Positions 56,199 through 64,000 of a stretch of 64,000 nucleotides of DNA are shown in pieces (within the stretch, counting starts at the first letter, position 1; every line of letters starts with the position of its first letter). Made by a program: the position numbers and the translations under genes. The stretch spans positions 124,001-188,000 of the forward strand of contig NZ_JAFFQR010000043.1 of NCBI RefSeq assembly GCF_020736845.1, written 5' to 3'. The notes under the pieces are model-generated. The model worked only from the letters and a program-made list of their open reading frames with translations. It was not told where the DNA came from and did no database searches. Source of the stretch: Paenibacillus farraposensis (GTDB lineage Bacteria > Bacillota > Bacilli > Paenibacillales > Paenibacillaceae).

Positions 56199-59100
56199 TT
56201 ATAAAGGCTGATCGGGTGTCATAACCGTGTGTTGTTGTTTTTGGAGCTGACGGCGCAATTTGAACTTGGCCAAAATCATATACAAGGACGGCACGACAAA
56301 CAAGGTTAACATAGTTGAAAACAACAAACCGAAAATGACGGTAAAGGCCAGTGGTTTGAAGAGAAGGCTTCCCAGCAGGGCTAACGGAATCATTCCTACA
56401 ATAGCAGCCAGAGAAGTCAATAAAATGGGTCTGAAACGGGCAGCGGTAGCTTGTATCACGGCTTCTTTTAGTTCCATTCCTTCGTGCCGGGCATCTTCAA
56501 TAAATTCAATTAACACAATTCCGTTCCGTACAACAATGCCTGCAAGAGCAATAATTCCCATGATGCTCATAAAACCGATAGGCATACCAGTCAAGAAAAT
56601 ACCAATGATCCCGCCGGCTGCTGCCAGATATACGGTCGTCATAATGATAATAGGGATGGACAGCGAGTAAAACTGCATAGTGATCAAAAGTAAAATGAGT
56701 AGAACTACAACGATCGATAGCTTCCCTAAATCTCCGAATATGGTGGATTGATCGGATGTTTCGCCGCCTACCTCCCATTTATAGCCTTCAGGGAACTTCA
56801 TTTGTACCAATTTGCTTTTTACATCCACCATCGCTTCGCTTGCAGTACGCCCGTTCAAATCGGCTTCTACCGTAATCGTCCGCTCCATATTGTAATGCTT
56901 GATTTGCTGAATTGCAAATGAAGGCTTGATCTGTACAAGCTGGTTTAATGGAATCTGCACACCGGCAGAGTTGACCACACTTAATTGTTGGAAAAGGGTG
57001 CTAGGCTCCTCATTGCTATGATTCAAATACAATTTAATATCCACCAGGTCGTTGCCAGTGTCAAATTGGCTAACTTTCGCTCCTTCTTTTAATAAAAGCA
57101 AAGTACGAGTCAGATCCGTGTAGCTTACCATGTATTGATCCATAGCCTGCTTGTTGACTTGCAGATCCAGTGCATATCTTTCAATCCCTATATCATCCAC
57201 GATGCCGGTTGTACCCTTCACTGTGGCAATCTGCTCCTTTACCTTTTGGGCAAGGGCTTGCAACTGATTCAGATTCTGACCGGAAATCCGAATGGAAACA
57301 GGTCTGCCTACCGGGGTTCCCAGACGGGGAACATGTGCCGTGATTAAAGCTTCAGGATATGACCTTTTAACATGCTGTTCCCAGGCATCCACTGTCGTGT
57401 TGAGATCAAAAATATTTTTTTTGCCGACGACTGCAACTTGTCCCACGGTTTCATCATATCTAATATCTCCACCCGAACTACTAATATCACTAAATAGCTG
57501 CGGTGCAGCTCCTCCGGCACTGTAGACGACCTCGGAGGTTTCGGGCTGCTTCCTGATCCAGTCTGCAGTGTCTTTGACAACCTGATCCGTTTCTGTAACG
57601 GAGGTGCCTATAGGCATCTTTATATTGAATGCGACATGAGGGTCCTCCGACTCGGGAAAGAGTTCGACTGCAGTAAATGGAACCAATCCATAAGCGGCTG
57701 TTCCAAGCATGAGTCCTGCCATTGCAGTCAGCAAGGGACGCTTAATGACTTTGGGCATCAGCTTTTGTGAATACAGCTTATTTAAAGACTGAATCTGCCG
57801 GCCCAACAAGCCTGCAGGCTTCATTTTACGTTGAGGTTGACGATTCTGTCTGCGTTTCTCATACCATTCCCGGAAAATGGGGATGATGGTGAGCGACATG
57901 ATCATGGAAGCAAGCATGGTCAGCGAAACAATGGCTGGAATAGGCTTGATGAATGCACCTACATTTCCTTGCAAAAACAGTAGTGGAGCAAAGGCTGAGA
58001 TGGTAGCCAGTGATGCAACCAAAATTGAAAGCATCACTTCTTTAGTACCTTTGATAGCTGCATCTTTGGGTGATTCCCCTAGTTCCGTAAGCCTCCGCTC
58101 AATATTATCATTTACCACTACAGCGTCATCGACAAGTATGCCAAGTACTATGATCAGACCAACAACCGAAATTTGATTTAGTGTAATACCGAACATAGGC
58201 AAAAAGATAATAGCAATGGCAACCGAAATTGGAATCGCCAGTGCGACAAAAGCAGAAGTCAGCATATTCAGGCCCAACATACAAACGAGAATCACAGCTG
58301 CAATTGCTAGAATCGTCTCGCGTTGCAAATCGTCGAAGATATGGTCTACCTGATCCTTTTGTGCAAAAAGAGTTTCAAGCCGAATCCCATCGGGAAGGGT
58401 TCTTTCCAACTCTTGAAGCTTGGCATTGACCTTTTTGCTCATAGACGGGACGTCTGTGCCCTTTTCTGCTCCAATACTTAGCGTAATGGCAGGTTTTCCT
58501 TCTACATAGGCAAAGTATTCCTTTTTGGCGTGTGCCAGCTCGGTCGTGGCAACATCTCGCAAATAGACGGGAGCCCCCTCCTCAGTCCGAGTCAGAATGG
58601 CCTGATTTAGCTCCTCGGCTTTTTGGGTTTCCCGGACAATGAGCTGAAAAGTACGTCCGTTGTAGTCAATATCGCCGGTCGGAATCCGATCGATTTGTGA
58701 CTGGATCGCCTGTGCGACCTGTCCCCACGACAGATGGTACTGTTGAAGCTTTTGATTATCGATTTGGACACGCACTTCCTGATCAGGGAGCCCGTTGAAC
58801 TTGACATTGGATACACCTGGTATGGTGTTGAGCTGATCTTTCCACGTTGTGATCAAATCATTGAGCTGATATAGCGGTGCAGGGGAGTCAGCTACCAGCG
58901 CATAGGAGCCGATAAATGAACTGGTCAGCTTGTCATTCACCACAGGAACTTCAGCACCTTCCGGAAGATCTGCTTGCGCATCTTGTACTTTTTTACGCAT
59001 ATTATCCCAGACTGTTTGTGGATCAACTCCATTTTTGGATTCAATCAAAATAGAGGAGAATCCGTTCCCAGAAGTCGATGTAATCGTTTTGACGCCTTCT

Positions 59101-59315
59101 ACTTCCTTAATGCGCTTCTCCAGCTCTTTGGTTACAGTTTGTTCAACTTTTTGCGGTGAAGCACCAGGATAGATTGTTGTTACCATAGCATTTTGTATGG
59201 TGACGTCTGGCATTTCCTGCTGTGGTAATTGGAAAAATCCAAACGCTCCGACGAGAATAAGCATGACAAAAAACAGCAACGTAATTTTTCGCTTTTTAAC
59301 GATATATTCAATCAT
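56199..59315 (-). CDS. RND family efflux transporter permease (second system)
   Basis: 1,038 residues with the AcrB-type layout of 12 helices and two large loops. Helix 4 keeps the canonical VDDAVVVNDN Asp pair, and helix 10 has VVRNGIVLIE with Arg in place of the relay Lys. The protein differs from the plus-strand RND and is closer to the MdtB/CzcA-like hydrophobe group in look. Its ATG overlaps the adaptor stop by 4 bases. No TolC partner is encoded in this operon. Confidence 0.93.
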   Translation of the reverse strand: MIEYIVKKRKITLLFFVMLILVGAFGFFQLPQQEMPDVTIQNAMVTTIYPGASPQKVEQTVTKELEKRIKEVEGVKTITSTSGNGFSSILIESKNGVDPQTVWDNMRKKVQDAQADLPEGAEVPVVNDKLTSSFIGSYALVADSPAPLYQLNDLITTWKDQLNTIPGVSNVKFNGLPDQEVRVQIDNQKLQQYHLSWGQVAQAIQSQIDRIPTGDIDYNGRTFQLIVRETQKAEELNQAILTRTEEGAPVYLRDVATTELAHAKKEYFAYVEGKPAITLSIGAEKGTDVPSMSKKVNAKLQELERTLPDGIRLETLFAQKDQVDHIFDDLQRETILAIAAVILVCMLGLNMLTSAFVALAIPISVAIAIIFLPMFGITLNQISVVGLIIVLGILVDDAVVVNDNIERRLTELGESPKDAAIKGTKEVMLSILVASLATISAFAPLLFLQGNVGAFIKPIPAIVSLTMLASMIMSLTIIPIFREWYEKRRQNRQPQRKMKPAGLLGRQIQSLNKLYSQKLMPKVIKRPLLTAMAGLMLGTAAYGLVPFTAVELFPESEDPHVAFNIKMPIGTSVTETDQVVKDTADWIRKQPETSEVVYSAGGAAPQLFSDISSSGGDIRYDETVGQVAVVGKKNIFDLNTTVDAWEQHVKRSYPEALITAHVPRLGTPVGRPVSIRISGQNLNQLQALAQKVKEQIATVKGTTGIVDDIGIERYALDLQVNKQAMDQYMVSYTDLTRTLLLLKEGAKVSQFDTGNDLVDIKLYLNHSNEEPSTLFQQLSVVNSAGVQIPLNQLVQIKPSFAIQQIKHYNMERTITVEADLNGRTASEAMVDVKSKLVQMKFPEGYKWEVGGETSDQSTIFGDLGKLSIVVVLLILLLITMQFYSLSIPIIIMTTVYLAAAGGIIGIFLTGMPIGFMSIMGIIALAGIVVRNGIVLIEFIEDARHEGMELKEAVIQATAARFRPILLTSLAAIVGMIPLALLGSLLFKPLAFTVIFGLLFSTMLTLFVVPSLYMILAKFKLRRQLQKQQHTVMTPDQPL

Positions 59316-60721
59316 GGGCGTCCGCCTTCCTTCGCTTTAATCGGATTTCCATCAAACAAGCTTCCTGCCCCTTTAACGACAATACGTTCGCCTTCACGAA
59401 GGCCGGATACGATTTGCAGTTGATTTTCTACCACCTGATCGCCAAGCTCTACGGGGGTTTTAACAGCTTTTCCCTTAATATCTTTGAAAACATAAGGCTT
59501 GTTTCCCGTATTAATGACGGCCTCGGCGGGAATAAGAATGCCGTTCTTGTCAGTCACCTGATTAGCAGCTTTAATGACCTGGCCAGGCAACCAGTTTCGC
59601 TGTGGATTATTGATGACCACCTCTACATTAACGGTTCCCGTATTGGTACTGGTTGAAGGATAGATGTTGGAAATGGTACCTTGGCGGCTTTCTTCGTAGA
59701 GCACCACATTCACTTCCTGCCCTTTTTTCCAATCCCTGATTTCACTGTCTGGCACAGGGAGCAATACTTTGAGACGGTCAATAGCCCCTATGCGATAGAT
59801 AGCCTGACCTGAAGCGACCAGGTCGCCTGTATTGACGCTCTTGGCTAAAATAACGCCATTTACAGGAGAAAGCAGGCGAGTGCGTGAAAGTGCGAGTTCT
59901 GCTTGCCCTTTGGCGACAAGGGCCTTTTCGTAGTTGGCACTGGCTTGTTTTTGGGAAGCCTTTGCCTGTTCGCCGGCAGCAAGAGCTTTGCTTTTACCTG
60001 CAAGTGCATCCTGAAAGGAAGCCTGAGCGGATTGATGATCTTCAGCTGTGGCTCCTTCCAGCAAAAGGGACAAGGATTCCTTGGCTTGCTCCAGATCTTT
60101 CAGGGCTGAGGTAGCGTTCAGGCGGGCATTTTCGTTATCTGCCGCGGTAGCCGCTCCTGCCTCAAACAGCTTTTGTATACGCTCGCTATCTGCCTTGGCC
60201 TTGTTATAAGCGCTTTGCGCCTTATCTACAGTAGCTTGTGCTTGCTGCTTCTCCTGAGCACGTGCCCCTTTATTGACCTTGTTGACATTCGCGCGAGCCC
60301 CTAAAATGCCGGCATCGGCAGATTGAATCGCAGAGGCTGCGGTTTGCAGATTAGCCTGTGCGTTCTCGATCCCGGCCTGTGCTTCCAGGATGGAGGCTGT
60401 CGCCTGCGCCAACTGAAGCTTGTAGTCTGCGTCATCCAAACGAGCCATAACACTGCCCTTCTGTACAGCAGTCCCGACAGGCAGGGAAGCACTGGCTACG
60501 GTGCCCCCATTTTGAAAAGCCAGTGTGTATTCCTCATAAGCCTGAAGAGTGCCTGACAAATTATAGGCAGTATGGAGCGGAGCGGATTGGACAACTGCAG
60601 TACGCACAACGGTTGGCTGTGCAGCTGAGCCTAGAGTGGCGTCTTTTCCCGGGCTTGAACATCCAGCGACCGCTATGCTCAGGGATAAAGTGAGTACGAT
60701 GAGTGCCCGTTGTTTATTCAT
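59312..60721 (-). CDS. RND adaptor (MFP family) lipoprotein (second system)
   Basis: 469 residues from the ATG at 60721, which has TGGAGG on the minus strand; an upstream in-frame start would add 25 unlikely residues. The signal peptide ends in lipobox IAVAGC. Lipoyl halves (QNGGTVASASLPVGTAVQKGS and RLLSPVNGVILAKSVNTGDLV) flank an Ala/Gln/Lys-rich helical hairpin of roughly 190 residues, then a beta-barrel. It is the first gene of the minus-strand operon and delivers substrate to the RND pump or supports it. Confidence 0.93.
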   Translation of the reverse strand: MNKQRALIVLTLSLSIAVAGCSSPGKDATLGSAAQPTVVRTAVVQSAPLHTAYNLSGTLQAYEEYTLAFQNGGTVASASLPVGTAVQKGSVMARLDDADYKLQLAQATASILEAQAGIENAQANLQTAASAIQSADAGILGARANVNKVNKGARAQEKQQAQATVDKAQSAYNKAKADSERIQKLFEAGAATAADNENARLNATSALKDLEQAKESLSLLLEGATAEDHQSAQASFQDALAGKSKALAAGEQAKASQKQASANYEKALVAKGQAELALSRTRLLSPVNGVILAKSVNTGDLVASGQAIYRIGAIDRLKVLLPVPDSEIRDWKKGQEVNVVLYEESRQGTISNIYPSTSTNTGTVNVEVVINNPQRNWLPGQVIKAANQVTDKNGILIPAEAVINTGNKPYVFKDIKGKAVKTPVELGDQVVENQLQIVSGLREGERIVVKGAGSLFDGNPIKAKEGGRP

Positions 60722-60779
60722 GATTTCAAACCTCCACGATAGGTCACATAATATCGGACCTGAACTGATTAGTATAATT

Positions 60780-60795
60780 TGAACTTGATGGTTCA
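60780..60795. promoter_or_regulatory. Candidate TetR operator
   Basis: TGAAC-TTGATG-GTTCA, an inverted repeat at the start of the minus-strand transcript, just downstream of its -10. A further TGAAC lies at 60761-60765. Position and symmetry fit autorepression by the TetR protein of the operon. Confidence 0.45.
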
Positions 60796-60800
60796 TATGT

Positions 60801-60830
60801 ATTATATTGCGCCCTTATTATGTTCGTCAA
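60801..60830 (-). promoter_or_regulatory. Sigma-A promoter of the adaptor-RND-TetR operon
   Basis: On the minus strand TTGACG (60830-60825), 18 bases, TATAAT (60806-60801). Confidence 0.65.
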
Positions 60831-60870
60831 TTCGTTATTTTTCGATGTATGAATTAGTTGACGGGATTTT

Positions 60871-60898
60871 CGTAACTTTTGCCTTTTAAATAAGTCTA
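60871..60898 (+). promoter_or_regulatory. Weak ECF-like promoter before the glycosidase gene
   Basis: CGTAAC followed by TTTT, 16 bases, AGTCTA. It resembles the ECF promoter at 48330 (CGCAAC-TTTT ... CGTCTA) with one change in the -10. Confidence 0.3.
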
Positions 60899-60988
60899 TT
60901 AATATAGGAAGACTTTCTTTGTGTATTTAGAGAGTACATGTACGGAACAGTCTGTTTGAATACAATGAAGATGGGAGCAATTATTCAA

Positions 60989-63706
60989 ATGTTTTTAAGT
61001 AATAAGAAACAGGGAAATGAGAAGGTAGATGGCAGAAAAATTGCCAAAAGATGGGCTGTTTTGACGCTGGCAGGCATACTATGGGTGGGGCCGGTTGCTG
61101 GGACAGGGGCTCTAATTCCGTTGAATGGCTGGATGTCTGCACCCATTGCAAGTGCGTCCTCCGGTTCAACTGTCAAATTAGGCGAAGAAATCATCACTTC
61201 CGGTGCAACTTTGATGAAATATCGTTTTAAAGGCTCCAAGGGAACAGCGCTGGCTGACATTGTTCGGGTGGATCTGCAAAATCCGTATGTCAAGCTGGAC
61301 GTCATGACCGGGAAGAATGGCCAGTTCACGACCCGTCAGAGCACAGGCGGCATGGCAAAAGAAACCGGAGCGGTTGCCGGGGTGAACGGAGACTATTTTA
61401 ATACCTCCAGTGAAGGAGCACCGATTGGTGGACAAGTATCCAAGGGCGTGTTAATGTCTACTCCGTCTGATCTAACAGGCATGTATGCCTTTGCTGTAAC
61501 CAAGGACGGTTCTCCGATGGTTGAGCAGTTTACTTTTGAAGGTACGGTAAATGCCGGGGATGGGTCATCCTTTCCTTTGGCGGGGATGAACAAGGCAGCG
61601 TATACGCCTGAAACGAGCGGAAGCAGCTATAGTCACTCGAATGCCATGTATATTTATACACCTGCTTGGAAAGCTGTGGAACGGCCAAAGAACAGTTCGA
61701 CAACGCCCACTGAGATATTGGTACAAAATGGTGTGGTCACGCAAGTCTCCAACAATGCTGGGTTGAATATGACAGTCCCACAGGATGGCTATATTTTGCG
61801 TACTCACGGCAAAGCAGCTGAGTATGCCAAAGCACATCTGACAGTGGGACAAACTGTAGAGACGAGCTATCGTCTTCGCGTCAAATCGACAGGGAGTGAA
61901 GTGGACCCTTCCAACCTGCAAATGATGATTGGCGGGCATACGATATTGGTTGATGACGGCCAGAAAACCTCGTTTTCCCGCAGCACAACAAGCATAGGCG
62001 GGACGCGCGCGCGCACGGCTCTAGGATATTCAAGCGACAAGCGCTACGCCTACATTATTGCTGTTGAAAAGAATGAAAACAGCAGTGGTGTATCCCTGAG
62101 CGAGCTGCAAACACTTATGATAGATATTGGCGTCTGGAAGGGCATGAACCTCGATGGAGGCGGATCTACAACCATGGTAACCCGCGATTTGGGGGATACG
62201 ACAGCGGCGCTTACGTTTGATACAGAATATGGTACAGAACAGCGCAGCATCGTAAATGGAGTAGGTGCATACACGAATGCTCCTAAAGGGACACTTAAAG
62301 GCTTCACCATTAAAGGCAATAAAACATTGCTGATTGGTCAGACCGGGAGCTATTCCTTCAAAGGATATGACAGCTACTACAATCCATTCGATACTTCGAA
62401 GATACAAGTGACGTGGAAGTCCAGCAATCCGGCTGTTGTGTCAGTGAGTGGCGGCGTTGTGAAGGGAGTTAAACCAGGAACGGCTACGTTAACAGCATCC
62501 AGTGGTTCAGCAAGTGCTACGACAAAAGTAACTGTCCTTGGGGCAGATGAAATTTCATCCCTTACCGCGGGAAGTGGGACAGGGCGGCTTGCTGCTGGAG
62601 CTAAAATGGCTATACCGGTAACGGCCAAAACAAGGGATGGTCAGAGCGTCAGCATTGCCTCAGATGCCCTCAAGTGGGAGTTTGTTGGCTTTAAGGGGAG
62701 TGTTAAGGACGACCAGCTTGTAGTCAATTCGGTAGACCCTGATGTGAAAACGGGCTATGCCATCGGCCGCTATGATGGTTTCAGTGCAGTTGTCTTCCTA
62801 TCTGCAGGCGGGGAAAGCACAAGCACATGGGAGAATTTTGAAAATATTTCATATCCGATTGACTTTACCTCGAATGCTGCCGGCGTTACCGGGACAGCTT
62901 CCGTTGTGCAAGGAGATGGAGATCATGCCAACTCCAAGGTGCTGGAGCTGACCTATGACATGACGAACGGCAGTGGCAAAATGTATGCTTATGCCCAATT
63001 GAACGGCACATCTGGAAAAACGCTCGAACAAACAGCCGCATCCATCTCTGTGGATGTGAGAGGGGATAAGAGCCTGAACTGGCTGCGGGCAGAATTGGAG
63101 GATGCTCAAGGCAAAACGGCATATATTGATCTGGCGAAAGTAATCGACTGGAACGGCTGGAAAACAATTAACGCAGACATGAGCGGTTTGGATATATCGT
63201 ATCCGGCTAAGATCAAGCGTTTCTATGTAGTTAATGTAGCCGAAGGTCAGGACGAACGTGCTAAAACGGGTAATGTTGCTTTTGATAATATTTCTTTTAA
63301 TACGCCGGGAACGATGGGTAGCGAAGGACTCAAAAAAGGAACCGCTCAGATGACGATCGGGCAAACATCCATGAACGTGAAAGGAAAAGCGACGGCGATT
63401 GATGCGGCTCCGATAACTCACGATGGGTCAACGTATGTACCGATCAAGTATGTGCTGGATGCTTTTGGGGGACAGGCCAAGTGGAATGCGGGCGCTCAGC
63501 GCATTACGATTATGCGTGGCGGTGTACTGATGGATTTGACTGTAGGAAAAAAAGAGGTTGTTCTGAACGGAAAGCGTCAGAGCACGGATGTAGCGCCTAT
63601 GGTGCTAAGAAGTAGGACTTTAGTCCCGTTGAGACTCGTGTCTGAGCAACTAGGGATAACTGTAAAATGGGAACAAGAAACGAAGACCATCACCCTTCAG
63701 TCATGA
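60989..63706 (+). CDS. Secreted phosphodiester glycosidase (NAGPA family) with Ig-like and stalk domains
   Basis: 905 residues from ATG 60989; ATG 60938 or 60965 are also in frame, and the ribosome site is not decisive (GGGAG about 11 bases before 60989). An export segment lies at about residues 20-40. Next comes the phosphodiester glycosidase domain (DUF2233/NAGPA) with VAGVNGDYFNTSS, TARTALGYSSDKR and the hallmark MNLDGGGSTTMV. Then a BIG2-type Ig repeat (VTWKSSNPAVVSVSGGVV), a beta-rich carbohydrate-binding-like domain, and two C-terminal stalk repeats (STYVPIKYVLDAFGG, RTLVPLRLVSEQLGI). Likely acts on cell-wall or extracellular glycan phosphodiesters; substrate unknown. Confidence 0.88.
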   Translation: MFLSNKKQGNEKVDGRKIAKRWAVLTLAGILWVGPVAGTGALIPLNGWMSAPIASASSGSTVKLGEEIITSGATLMKYRFKGSKGTALADIVRVDLQNPYVKLDVMTGKNGQFTTRQSTGGMAKETGAVAGVNGDYFNTSSEGAPIGGQVSKGVLMSTPSDLTGMYAFAVTKDGSPMVEQFTFEGTVNAGDGSSFPLAGMNKAAYTPETSGSSYSHSNAMYIYTPAWKAVERPKNSSTTPTEILVQNGVVTQVSNNAGLNMTVPQDGYILRTHGKAAEYAKAHLTVGQTVETSYRLRVKSTGSEVDPSNLQMMIGGHTILVDDGQKTSFSRSTTSIGGTRARTALGYSSDKRYAYIIAVEKNENSSGVSLSELQTLMIDIGVWKGMNLDGGGSTTMVTRDLGDTTAALTFDTEYGTEQRSIVNGVGAYTNAPKGTLKGFTIKGNKTLLIGQTGSYSFKGYDSYYNPFDTSKIQVTWKSSNPAVVSVSGGVVKGVKPGTATLTASSGSASATTKVTVLGADEISSLTAGSGTGRLAAGAKMAIPVTAKTRDGQSVSIASDALKWEFVGFKGSVKDDQLVVNSVDPDVKTGYAIGRYDGFSAVVFLSAGGESTSTWENFENISYPIDFTSNAAGVTGTASVVQGDGDHANSKVLELTYDMTNGSGKMYAYAQLNGTSGKTLEQTAASISVDVRGDKSLNWLRAELEDAQGKTAYIDLAKVIDWNGWKTINADMSGLDISYPAKIKRFYVVNVAEGQDERAKTGNVAFDNISFNTPGTMGSEGLKKGTAQMTIGQTSMNVKGKATAIDAAPITHDGSTYVPIKYVLDAFGGQAKWNAGAQRITIMRGGVLMDLTVGKKEVVLNGKRQSTDVAPMVLRSRTLVPLRLVSEQLGITVKWEQETKTITLQS

Positions 63707-63753
63707 TATGGTATGATATATACTTGAAATGCTAGGATTGGAGTAGAAGATTT

Positions 63754-64000
63754 GTGGACTTTCAAGCCGATATCATAGACCGAGTCATTAAAAATGCCAT
63801 CCAGGTGATGGAGAACAGCAAATATCAGATGTTTGAAATATTGGACACGGCTCAAACCGAGCTGGTCACGCTAAATCAGGAGCTTCAGAGTGTCTTGAAG
63901 GAAACGGCGGAAACGATTGAAAGAGTGGACCAACTGGAGATGAATTACCGGAGGTCCCGTATCCGGCTGACTGAGGTCAGCCGTGACTTTGTCCGCTATT
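63754..64000 (+). CDS. degS: Sensor histidine kinase DegS, N-terminal part (cut by window end)
   Basis: 82 codons are visible from GTG 63754, which follows a GGAG site. The sequence is the cytoplasmic DegS sensor domain: a long coiled coil starting DFQADIIDRVIKNAIQVMENSK and containing NYRRSRIRLTEVSRDF, which matches B. subtilis DegS (RNRLSEVSRNF). DegS phosphorylates DegU to control exoenzymes, motility and biofilm. The kinase domain lies outside the window. Confidence 0.85.
   Translation, partial: MDFQADIIDRVIKNAIQVMENSKYQMFEILDTAQTELVTLNQELQSVLKETAETIERVDQLEMNYRRSRIRLTEVSRDFVRY

Overview
The window reads as a chromosome segment of a spore-forming, flagellated, monoderm Firmicute, most likely Paenibacillus (P. 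polymyxa group). The gene order follows the prfA-to-mbl region of Bacillus subtilis. Sporulation genes (spoIIR, spoIID, spoIIQ, spoIIID, an alpha/beta-type SASP), S-layer/SLH proteins and pyruvylated wall-polymer genes also fit. No tRNA, rRNA, CRISPR array, transposase or prophage gene was seen.

Layout. (1) 1-2.0 kb: 3' part of a secreted hydrolase with two tandem beta-lactamase-like domains. (2) 2.2-14.2 kb: prfA, prmC, a SEDS protein, spoIIR, ywlC, mntP, ywlE, a ZTP riboswitch with terminator, ywlG, glyA, upp and mnaA. (3) 14.4-22.0 kb: a complete F1Fo ATP synthase operon (atpZ, I, B, E, F, H, A, G, D, C). (4) 22.3-31.8 kb: ywzB, murA, spoIID, spoIIQ, spoIIID, mbl, flhO, flhP, a small membrane protein, a gene-free region with two copies of a palindromic repeat, then fabZ. 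(5) 31.9-43.2 kb: pgcA, a DUF5693-like membrane protein, csaB, tagA, tagO and a large SLH protein, which looks like a secondary wall polymer and S-layer attachment locus. (6) 43.4-53.2 kb: an RND transporter, its lipoprotein adaptor, an abundant-looking S-layer-like protein, a TolC-family protein carrying an N-terminal stalk domain, and an exported protein. (7) 53.3-64 kb: a SASP, metK, a minus-strand adaptor-RND-TetR operon, a secreted phosphodiester glycosidase with a stalk domain, and the start of degS.

The most interesting part is region 6. It has all three parts of a Gram-negative-style RND/adaptor/TolC system in what should be a single-membrane organism. The TolC-like protein has two copper-amine-oxidase-N-like (stalk) repeats at its N-terminus, like those at the C-terminus of its S-layer-like neighbour. 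The RND gene is preceded by an exact TGAAAC-N16-CGTA promoter (sigma-W type), and the S-layer/TolC unit by an ECF-like CGCAAC-N17-CGTCTA promoter, so the two units may be co-regulated by envelope stress. The adjoining csaB/tagO/SLH locus would supply the wall layer such a conduit would cross. This is inference from sequence. The other main finds are the pair of inverted palindromic repeats at 30.5-31.0 kb, a metK leader with a terminator-like hairpin and no S-box, and matching sigma-F promoters in front of spoIIR and spoIIQ.
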